Assembly: GCA_040756745.1 (NCBI GenBank) | Contig: JBFLYO010000013.1 | Location: 1-64,000 of the forward strand | Source: JBFLYO01 sp040756745 | GTDB lineage: Bacteria > Bacteroidota > Ignavibacteria > UBA10030 > UBA6906 | DNA: 64,000 nucleotides | Direction: 5' to 3' | Shown: positions 28,639-35,123 of the stretch, piece after piece | How the letters are laid out: each line of letters starts with the position of its first letter | How positions within the stretch are numbered: position 1 is the first letter of the stretch | Made by a program: the position numbers and the translations under genes | Notes under the pieces: generated by a model | Database searches by the model: none | Seen by the model: only the letters and a program-made list of their open reading frames with translations | Told to the model about the DNA's origin: nothing

Positions 28639-28707
28639 CTCCGTGGTGCCAGAAGACAGCACCACTCGGCTTGAGCTCAACTCCGTCGTGGGAACATTGG
28701 AAACAAG

Positions 28708-28738
28708 AATGCCACCCAGAAAACAAGTGGCATTTTCG
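28708..28738 (+). terminator. Terminator-like hairpin followed by T-run
   Basis: Stem AATGCCAC (28708-28715) and GTGGCATT (28727-28734) with an 11-base loop, followed by TTCGTTT. It is followed by GTGTCCGG ... CCGGGCCGGG (to 28783), the same order as at 25667-25729. Confidence 0.55.
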
Positions 28739-28851
28739 TTTCCAGTGTCCGGGACCCGTCCCAAACACCGGGCCGGGCTTCGGTCCCGACGGCTCGCGCT
28801 CTCAGCAGGACCCGTACAAAAGCAGAGTTACCCGGACACCCCGAGCAACCA

Positions 28852-28887
28852 ATTCCGCATTTCGCAATCCGCATTCTGCAATGCTGT
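28852..28887. repeat. 36-bp dispersed intergenic repeat, copy 1
   Basis: A 36-bp stretch ending CGCATTCTGCAATGCTGT differs at 3 positions from 45572-45607, which abuts the stop of the gene at 45607. The family is built from CGCAATCCGC-like units. It directly precedes the tRNA-Leu 3'-end fragment at 28888. Confidence 0.7.
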
Positions 28888-28915
28888 GTGCCCGGAACGG
28901 GAGTTAAAACCTGCA
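28888..28915 (-). repeat. tRNA-Leu 3'-end fragment (possible attachment-site scar)
   Basis: Read on the minus strand, this is the T-arm and acceptor 3' side of a tRNA. It matches the tRNA-Leu end at 32135-32161 at about 24 of 28 positions (GTGCCCGGAAC identical). No complete tRNA is present. It lies at the left end of the AT-richer cassette at 29.1-32.0 kb, while the intact tRNA is at its right end. Confidence 0.55.
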
Positions 28916-29161
28916 CGTCGTCGCGAACAGAGCATACACAACAATGGTTCCAAAGGGATCCTCCCTTCTTCATAATCGAAGGATTAGGGTGGGAATTCAT
29001 TCATCTGGAGCGTTACGATAACACCTCACCCCTCCCTATCCGCGATGAATCGTATGAAGAGATTGGTGACCCTTGACATATTGGGACTCCCCTTTCGCCG
29101 ATAGAATGCAACCTTTTTCTCCATTCGGGATTATACTAGTACAAGGAAAGAACGGCTCATT
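28916..29161. promoter_or_regulatory. AT-richer leader upstream of sigma factor gene
   Basis: A TTGACA box (29073-29078) and a TATACT box (29132-29137) are visible, but no pair of these or nearby boxes (for example TAGAAT at 29102) has a normal 16-18-base spacing. Base composition falls here relative to the region to the left. No gene was found in this stretch. Confidence 0.3.
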
Positions 29162-29725
29162 TTGAACGAAGAAACACTACTTAAGGACATTCAAAACGAT
29201 CCTCAGAAATTTGGGGACCTCTATGATGCGTACTACAAGAACATCTTCGGATATGCGTACAGAAGAACTGCCAACTACGATGTTGCCAAAGACATCGCGG
29301 CTGAAACATTCCTTAAAGCCTACATCGGCATTGGCAGGTTCACATGGCGGAACATCTCGGTTCTGTATTGGCTCTATAAGATTGCGACGAATGAGATCAA
29401 TAAATACTTTCGCAGCCGCAAGTATGAGCCGGAATCCCTGCATAGGGTGCTGGAGGAGTATGGGGTGGATGTCACACACTACTCAAATGCTGAGTCCGAA
29501 CGAATAATGCTCGAGGAAGATCTACAAAGGCACCGAGAGTTTGTGAAGCTACATGAGCTCATCACAACGCTCGATACGAAGTATCAGGACGTCATTTCGC
29601 TAAGATACTATGAACAGAAGTCGATCAGGGAGATTGCCGTCATCCTTAGAAAGAAAGAAGGAACCGTTAAATCACTGCTCTCTCGGGGAATTGCCAAGTT
29701 GAGAGAACACCTCACAGGAGAATAG
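29162..29725 (+). CDS. ECF-type RNA polymerase sigma factor
   Basis: Encodes 187 residues from TTG 29162 (MNEETLLKD). Region 2 (about 15-85) shows DLYDAYYKNIFGYAYRRT and DIAAETFLKAY. Region 4 (about 130-185) shows KYQDVISLRYYEQKSIREIA and EGTVKSLLSRGIAKLREHL. The fit to sigma-70 ECF factors is clear. The next gene starts 2 bases after the stop, as is usual for a sigma and its membrane regulator. Composition is AT-rich (26/60 at 29221) against the surrounding genes, which suggests transfer. Confidence 0.9.
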   Translation: MNEETLLKDIQNDPQKFGDLYDAYYKNIFGYAYRRTANYDVAKDIAAETFLKAYIGIGRFTWRNISVLYWLYKIATNEINKYFRSRKYEPESLHRVLEEYGVDVTHYSNAESERIMLEEDLQRHREFVKLHELITTLDTKYQDVISLRYYEQKSIREIAVILRKKEGTVKSLLSRGIAKLREHLTGE

Positions 29726-29726
29726 T

Positions 29727-30179
29727 ATGAAAAACGACGATGTAGATTCCATGCTGAGCAAGGTGGACGTGCCCCAGCCGGAAGGCATTAAGCACCAGCA
29801 GGAATTGAAAATTCCTTTACTCAGCTACAAAAGGTCATCAAGAGCAGGACTATGGCTGTTGGCGCTGCCGCTGACATTTGCGCTCACCATTCTCTTGAAA
29901 TACCAGTTGGGCATCTTCTCATCGTTTCTCGATATCCTCGAAGGGGCGTTCAACGCGATGTCCGGGAATGCGGTTCTTACATATCTCATTCCAGCGATCT
30001 TCATCGGGCTACCGTTGTTCGCCATGATCATCAACTTCCTGGCGTTTTGTCACTTTGCCTCCAACAAAGAAACGAAGGAACTACTTGTCACAATAAAATT
30101 CCGTCCCCTGAACGTGGCGATCTTTTTGTTGTCGTTTGCGGTGCTTGTCTACTTCTTTCTGCCCGACGCTCTGCCCTGA
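29727..30179 (+). CDS. Small membrane protein, probable anti-sigma partner
   Basis: Encodes 150 residues. An N-terminal cytoplasmic segment (about 1-38) is followed by three hydrophobic spans (about 40-63, 83-107, 128-147). It lacks the zinc-finger HXXXCXXC of many anti-sigma factors. The ATG is 1 base after the sigma stop, so the two are cotranscribed. By context it is the likely membrane regulator of the sigma factor, but sequence alone does not prove it. Confidence 0.7.
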   Translation: MKNDDVDSMLSKVDVPQPEGIKHQQELKIPLLSYKRSSRAGLWLLALPLTFALTILLKYQLGIFSSFLDILEGAFNAMSGNAVLTYLIPAIFIGLPLFAMIINFLAFCHFASNKETKELLVTIKFRPLNVAIFLLSFAVLVYFFLPDALP

Positions 30180-30255
30180 TGTTCCCGTTGATGAGTGACG
30201 GCACACCATAGGAACGTGGTCGCACATCTGTCACGCCACCAATAGGAGTCGCGCA

Positions 30256-31908
30256 ATGAATCGGCAAGCACTTATCCTGATCGTAGGACTTCTGAGCACT
30301 CTCGCGTGCGCTCAACAACAAGATACCGATCGGCTCTGCGCCAGATTTGACCAAACTCTGTCGGAGCAATTCAAACGCGATGAGCCAGGGGCAACTGCGT
30401 TGGTTGCCCGGGAAGGTCGGATCGTCTATTTGAAGGCATTCGGCATGGCTAACCTGGAACTCAACGTGCCACTGCAAGTCGGCACAGTGTTCAAGATCGG
30501 CTCAATCACCAAGCAGTTCACAGCGGTTGCGATTCTACAATTGGCGGAACAGGGAAAATTACACTTGCAGGATGAGATCACCAGGTTCATCCCCGATTAC
30601 CCGACTCACGGCAACACAATCACAATTGAACATCTGCTGACGCATACCTCCGGCATTCGAAACTACTCAAGTATCAGGGACACCGCTAAAAGGGGGACGG
30701 TGGATTTTACGCCAAAGGAAATGGTCGACTATTTCATGAATCAGCCTATGCGTTTTGCTCCAGGGACAAAATGGGAATACAGTAATTCAGGTTATGTTTT
30801 GCTGGGTTACATCATTGAGATAGTCACCGGTACAACCTACGGGGAATACCTCGATGAGAACATTTTCAAGCCGGTCGGTATGACCAATTCGCTGTACGCC
30901 AGTGATAGTCGACTCGTCAAAAACAGGGCTGATGGCTATGCGAAAAGTGAAGGGGGCTTCGTCAATGTGCCCTACCTCAGCATGACACAACCGTATGCTG
31001 CAGGCTCGATTCTATCAACAGTTGAAGATCTGTACAAATGGAACCGGGCAGTCCACTCGAACAAACTGATCAAGAAGGAAACGCTCCAGCGAGCGTTGAC
31101 ACGGTACAGACTAGCCGACGGCAAAGAGACGAACTATGGCTATGGCTGGCGGTTTGGCTACATCCAGGAAAGCCCCAGTATTTGGCACGGCGGTTTCATC
31201 AATGGCTTCATCGCTACGGCAATGTATCTGCCCAACGAAGATGTCTTCGTGGCCGTGGTTTCAAATTGTGAAAACAACTCGCCCGAGGATGTCACCGCGA
31301 AACTGGCTGCCCTTGCAATAGGAAAACCATACGAGTACAGGGCAATGCCAATGGACACCTCGGTGCTATCACGATACGCGGGCGTCTATGAGAACGACAA
31401 TGCACAACTGCGGATCATTACTGCGGCAGAGAACCGGTTGTATTCCCAGCTTGGCAGGGGACCAAAGGTCAATGTCCACGCGTGTCAAAAAGACAGATTC
31501 TTCTTTGAAGACAATGTCTTTGAGACGATCGTATTCGAAAGAAGCGCTGCAGGCGAGGTGGAAGGCCTTGTATTCATGAGCCGCGGCGGGATCGAGGTGT
31601 GGAAGAAAACCAACAAACCGACCCCGTCATTAGATGGAATCAAGCTCAATGAAAAGTTGTTGGAGTCCTACATCGGTGAATACGAGATCAGGCCTGGATT
31701 CACCTTTTCGGTCACCAACGACGAGGGAAGGCTCTTCGTCCAGGCAACCGGACAGGACAAGCTTGAGATGTTTGCTGAAACAGAAACGAAATTCTTTCTG
31801 AAAGTGAATGATGCTCAACTTGAATTCATCACAGACGATACAGGCAACGCAAAGAAAGCAATACTTCGCCAGGGCGGAAGGATAACAGATGCGAAGAAGA
31901 TCAAGTAG
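30256..31908 (+). CDS. Exported serine hydrolase, beta-lactamase/class C family
   Basis: Encodes 550 residues; AGGAG is 8 bases upstream. The signal peptide is about 1-20 (LSTLACAQ); the Cys in it is close to a lipobox. Catalytic motifs of the class C/DD-peptidase fold are present: S83-x-x-K86 (GSITK), Y175-S-N177 (EYSNSGY), and a WHGG near 315. The C-terminal third (about 380-550) is a family-specific beta domain. Such proteins act as peptidases or esterases more often than as true beta-lactamases. It follows the sigma pair and shares their AT-rich composition. Confidence 0.9.
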   Translation: MNRQALILIVGLLSTLACAQQQDTDRLCARFDQTLSEQFKRDEPGATALVAREGRIVYLKAFGMANLELNVPLQVGTVFKIGSITKQFTAVAILQLAEQGKLHLQDEITRFIPDYPTHGNTITIEHLLTHTSGIRNYSSIRDTAKRGTVDFTPKEMVDYFMNQPMRFAPGTKWEYSNSGYVLLGYIIEIVTGTTYGEYLDENIFKPVGMTNSLYASDSRLVKNRADGYAKSEGGFVNVPYLSMTQPYAAGSILSTVEDLYKWNRAVHSNKLIKKETLQRALTRYRLADGKETNYGYGWRFGYIQESPSIWHGGFINGFIATAMYLPNEDVFVAVVSNCENNSPEDVTAKLAALAIGKPYEYRAMPMDTSVLSRYAGVYENDNAQLRIITAAENRLYSQLGRGPKVNVHACQKDRFFFEDNVFETIVFERSAAGEVEGLVFMSRGGIEVWKKTNKPTPSLDGIKLNEKLLESYIGEYEIRPGFTFSVTNDEGRLFVQATGQDKLEMFAETETKFFLKVNDAQLEFITDDTGNAKKAILRQGGRITDAKKIK

Positions 31909-31995
31909 CGGATCGCATTTGGCGACGGCCTTCTCGTTTGTCACCGGTTGAGTGATGTCCACCACATTGAATTGAAATCAAAAGCGCAATGACGA

Positions 31996-32016
31996 GGGTC
32001 GCGAACATCGCGACCC
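31996..32016 (-). terminator. Perfect 9-bp hairpin near tRNA-Leu, terminator on minus strand
   Basis: Stem GGGTCGCGA (31996-32004) and TCGCGACCC (32008-32016) with a 3-base loop. On the minus strand it is followed by CTCGTCATTGCGCTTTTG. It is one of two related hairpins 111 bp apart. Confidence 0.65.
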
Positions 32017-32024
32017 CCTCTCCT

Positions 32025-32040
32025 GTGCCCGGAACAGGAC
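32025..32040 (-). repeat. Second tRNA-Leu 3'-end fragment
   Basis: Sixteen bases (GTGCCCGGAACAGGAC) are identical to 32135-32150 in the intact tRNA, with a period of 110 bp. The hairpin following each copy on the minus strand (31996-32016 and 32108-32128) is also similar. This points to a tandem duplication of the tRNA 3' end with its terminator. Confidence 0.65.
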
Positions 32041-32107
32041 CGTTCGACTCACTTGTCCCGCTTCGCGGGACTCGTTCGCTCACGGTTCCTGGCCTATACG
32101 CACAGAG

Positions 32108-32128
32108 GGGCCGCAAACATCGCGGCCC
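32108..32128 (-). terminator. Terminator of tRNA-Leu (minus strand)
   Basis: Stem GGGCCGC (32108-32114) and GCGGCCC (32122-32128), 5 bases after the encoded CCA end of tRNA-Leu. Weak T-run. Likely transcription end of the tRNA. Confidence 0.6.
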
Positions 32129-32132
32129 GCTC

Positions 32133-32219
32133 TGGTGCCCGGAACAGGACTTGAACCTGCAAGGCCTTGCGGCCACTAGCTCCTGAAGCTAGCGCGTCTG
32201 CCAATTTCGCCATCCGGGC
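32133..32219 (-). tRNA. tRNA-Leu (anticodon CAG), CCA encoded
   Basis: The minus strand reads a full class II tRNA of 87 bases. The acceptor stem GCCCGGA pairs with TCCGGGC. The D-arm is GCG...CGC, the anticodon stem CTAGC/GCTAG has loop TTCAGGA (anticodon CAG), the long variable arm is GGCC GCAA GGCC, and the T-arm is GCAGG TTCAAGT CCTGT. The CCA end is encoded (32133-32135). This tRNA is the right boundary of the AT-richer cassette. Confidence 0.93.
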
Positions 32220-32360
32220 AGTGTTGAGTCGAAGGCACCATAATATAAGAAAAAGACCGAGAAAATGCCAAGAGGCGCCATCGCACATTGCTGGAATCTG
32301 ACTTGCTGTTGTGCATGTTCCCTCAGCAGCGTAACTTTCGGCTGAGCAGGAATGTGAGCC

Positions 32361-33062
32361 ATGAAACTCTTTGCCGCAGCTTTGCTCGTCTGCATCCTTG
32401 CTGTTGCGTCGCATGCTCAGGTACAGGTCATGGCCTGGACCGACAGGTTGGTCTACGAATTCGGCGACACAGTCTCGATTACCGTCCAGGCCTACAATCC
32501 AACTCCCGATACGGTTACACTGATCTTTTCTTCATCGTGCCAGGTCAGCTACACGATCGATGGTTTCAGGTTGATAGAACACGTCGGGTGTTTGGCCGTC
32601 GTTACTTCGCAGAGAATCCCTCCCCAACAATCGTACACGTGGCCCTGGCTGCATTATCCCTTCCACAATTCAGGCTGGCCACTGCTCCTGTCTGGCACTC
32701 ACACGGTCATTGGTGAAGTGTTGGGATATGGGGCGTCTGATACGCTGTTGATCACGGTAACCACTCCGACCTCAACGCCGATCGAGTTGAGTACCGCAGG
32801 CACGGTCAGCCTCAGCCAAAACTACCCCAATCCCTTTAACCCCTCCACGCATATCGCATACTCGCTCACCGCCAGGGGGTTCGTGACGCTCAGGGTCTTC
32901 AATAGCCTGGGCCAAGCCGTCGCTACCCTGGTCGAAGGCATTCAGGACGCGGGCGAACATGAGGTCATCTTCGACGGATCGGGGCTGGCGAGCGGCGTGT
33001 ATCTCTATCGCTTGAGGGCCGGTGACTATGTGCAGACGAGGAGGCTTGTGCTGGTGCGCTGA
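32361..33062 (+). CDS. Secreted protein with T9SS sorting domain (BsuPI-like N-domain)
   Basis: Encodes 233 residues with signal peptide 1-19 (ending VASHA). The N-domain (about 25-140, YEFGDTVSITVQAYNPTPDT) resembles BsuPI-type proteinase-inhibitor/beta domains (tentative). The C-terminal domain (about 155-233) carries NYPNPFNPST and GVYLYRLRAG, the type IX secretion (Por) sorting signature, so the product is expected to be exported by T9SS and anchored or released at the surface. It is a sibling, by its tail, of the protein at 33341. Confidence 0.88.
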   Translation: MKLFAAALLVCILAVASHAQVQVMAWTDRLVYEFGDTVSITVQAYNPTPDTVTLIFSSSCQVSYTIDGFRLIEHVGCLAVVTSQRIPPQQSYTWPWLHYPFHNSGWPLLLSGTHTVIGEVLGYGASDTLLITVTTPTSTPIELSTAGTVSLSQNYPNPFNPSTHIAYSLTARGFVTLRVFNSLGQAVATLVEGIQDAGEHEVIFDGSGLASGVYLYRLRAGDYVQTRRLVLVR

Positions 33063-33080
33063 GCCCTAGCTCATTCGCCG

Positions 33081-33165
33081 TTAGTGGTTCACCGGTAATC
33101 GGATCGGTCTTAACAGTCAACTGTTATCTGTTAACCCGGCTATCCGATTAACGGCGAACCACTAA
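33081..33165. repeat. Inverted repeat pair after the T9SS gene
   Basis: 24-base arms at 33081-33104 and 33142-33165 match with 2 mismatches when inverted, separated by 37 bases that themselves contain TTAACAG/CTGTTAA. A third, direct copy lies at 34979-35002 (3' of the next T9SS gene). It probably forms a strong hairpin; function unknown. Confidence 0.7.
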
Positions 33166-33340
33166 TTGTGAACCCAGCTTGACTCTCATCGGCGAACCCT
33201 TTACATTCTATTACGTTCTTTCCCAAGATCGGCGCTGTCCGTCAGGGTGGTGGCCGATTTTTCCGCTCCTGCCATCCCCTCCCCCTTTCGCATCCGCGCT
33301 ACCGTGTACCTGCATCCGGTCCCACCGGAGGAGGATCACC

Positions 33341-34912
33341 ATGAAAATCCATGCTCGATCGGCACTCGCTATTGTCGCCGCGCTCTCGGCCCTTTCCCTG
33401 AAATCCTACGCTCAATGGGAACTGGCAAACTGCGGCATCACCGGAGATGTCCGTTCCCTCGCCACGAACAGCACGGCTGTATTTGCCGCAACGCTCGACG
33501 GAGTGTTCCGGTCGTGCGACGATGGAGAAAGCTGGGATCTGTTCAGCTCCCCGCTGCCGGTCGAGGCCGGCGGGCAACTGGGGATGTTTGTTGCGAGCGA
33601 AACGCACCTCTTCTTCGCCTGCGGTCATGCATTCGTCTCAGAGATCGGAGGTGGATGCTGGAGGTATTCGGAGGAGGGGCTGACAGGAAACTTGATTCCG
33701 GAGTTGTACAAGTTGGTGGGCTCTGTTGCGCTGAGCGGGACAAAAGTGCTTATCGGAACAGCGGGGGGGCTCTTTGCATCAACCGATGTCGGGTACACCT
33801 GGAATCTGATCAGATTCAATGGCGCTGAGATTTGGGGTCTTGAGGCCTCCGGGACCGAAGTCTATGCCTCAACAAGGGGAGGGTATGCACACTATTCCTC
33901 CGACGGCGGTGTAGCGTGGTCAAGGACAGGACCAGGGTTGCCGGAGTTTCAGGATCCCGAGGGAGTGTTGGGATTCGCCTTCTGCGGCGAGTACGTATTC
34001 GCTTTTACGGCGTTCCATGGGCCGTATCTCTCGACGGACCCAGCCGGTCCCTGGGTCCCCGCAAATTCGGGGTTGCCGATCGGACGCTATCGGACCTACT
34101 CCGTGACCGGAAATTCCTTCGGCTATTTCGCTGGGTCGCAAGACGGCGTTTTCAGATCGTTCGACGGCTTTCATTGGGAGCCGTGCGGCGAGGGACTTCC
34201 CCCCGGTGCGGAAATCGGGGGGTGGGGGAACCAGGGGCTTGTCATGAGCGGTGAGCATCTCCTTGCGCTTGTGAAGGATAGCACGGGCCAGAAGGTCTGG
34301 CGCCGGGCCGTCGCCGACGCCCTTCCCATCCGGCTCGTTATGTTTACCGCCACATCGGTGGCGGGGCGTGGGGTAGACCTCCGGTGGAACACCGCGTCCG
34401 AGACGAACAACTTCGGGTTTGAAGTGCAGAAGACGGCATGGCCCCCTGCGTATCAGTCGATCCCGGGGGCGTTTCTGCCTGGACAAGGGACGACACTCGT
34501 GCCCCAGGAATATGCCTGGACGGATCCCACGGGCACTGCGGGGGAATACTACCGGCTGAAGCAGATCGACCTCGACGGGACCGTGCATTACTCGGAAGGA
34601 GTTCGTGCGGCGTATGTGACCGGCGTGGAGAACCAGAGCCCGGCGCCTAAGGCGTATGCGTTGCACCAGAACTATCCGAATCCGTTCAACCCCTGCACCA
34701 ATATCCGTTACGCACTGCCCAGCCGTGGTCACGTTACGTTGGTCATGCTTGATGCTCTTGGTCAACACGTCGCGACCCTCGTCGACGGGATACAGGACGC
34801 CGGCGAGCACGAGGTTCGGTTCGACGGGTCTGGATTGGCGAGCGGAGTGTACTTCTACCAGCTGAATGCGGGCGAGTATATGGAGACGAGAAGGCTCATG
34901 TTGCTGCGCTGA
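33341..34912 (+). CDS. Secreted T9SS cargo with BNR/Ycf48-like repeats
   Basis: Encodes 523 residues from ATG 33341; GGAGGAG lies upstream and the frame open to 33179 has no signal. Signal peptide 1-24 (SLKSYA). The body has BNR/photosynthesis-assembly-like propeller repeats (GVFRSCDDGESWDL, GGLFASTDVGYTWN, GVFRSFDGFHW). The T9SS sorting domain is about 445-523 (NYPNPFNPCTNI and DGSGLASGVYFYQL), nearly identical in layout to that of the 32361 gene. Such propellers often mark extracellular sensing or adhesion proteins. Domain call good; function unknown. Confidence 0.9.
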   Translation: MKIHARSALAIVAALSALSLKSYAQWELANCGITGDVRSLATNSTAVFAATLDGVFRSCDDGESWDLFSSPLPVEAGGQLGMFVASETHLFFACGHAFVSEIGGGCWRYSEEGLTGNLIPELYKLVGSVALSGTKVLIGTAGGLFASTDVGYTWNLIRFNGAEIWGLEASGTEVYASTRGGYAHYSSDGGVAWSRTGPGLPEFQDPEGVLGFAFCGEYVFAFTAFHGPYLSTDPAGPWVPANSGLPIGRYRTYSVTGNSFGYFAGSQDGVFRSFDGFHWEPCGEGLPPGAEIGGWGNQGLVMSGEHLLALVKDSTGQKVWRRAVADALPIRLVMFTATSVAGRGVDLRWNTASETNNFGFEVQKTAWPPAYQSIPGAFLPGQGTTLVPQEYAWTDPTGTAGEYYRLKQIDLDGTVHYSEGVRAAYVTGVENQSPAPKAYALHQNYPNPFNPCTNIRYALPSRGHVTLVMLDALGQHVATLVDGIQDAGEHEVRFDGSGLASGVYFYQLNAGEYMETRRLMLLR

Positions 34913-34937
34913 TCAGATATATATAGTACTATAAGAC

Positions 34938-34961
34938 AAGGCCCGGTGTGATCCGGGCCTT
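34938..34961 (+). terminator. Rho-independent terminator after T9SS gene
   Basis: A 9-bp stem (AAGGCCCGG at 34938-34946, CCGGGCCTT at 34953-34961), 6-base loop, followed by TGTGTTG. It lies 25 bases after the stop of the 33341 gene. Confidence 0.85.
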
Positions 34962-34978
34962 TGTGTTGCCGTTCGCAA

Positions 34979-35002
34979 TTAATGGTTCGCCGTTCATCGG
35001 AT
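34979..35002 (+). repeat. Third copy of the 24-bp repeat
   Basis: TTAATGGTTCGCCGTTCATC followed by GGAT matches the arms at 33081 and 33142 (inverted) at nearly all positions. Copies follow each of the two T9SS genes. Confidence 0.65.
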
Positions 35003-35123
35003 CGCCGGCTGACAGTTGACAGTTCGAATTGATAGCAATGATGCCAGAACAGTCCGGGGATGCGAAGGGAGCGGTCGACGACGCGTGCGCGTCATTGGCA
35101 TTCTCCTGCAAAGGGGAGCGCTG

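Noticed and set aside
29073..29107. Sigma-70 promoter TTGACA to TAGAAT before the sigma factor gene
   Set aside because: The spacing is 23 bases, too far for a standard promoter.
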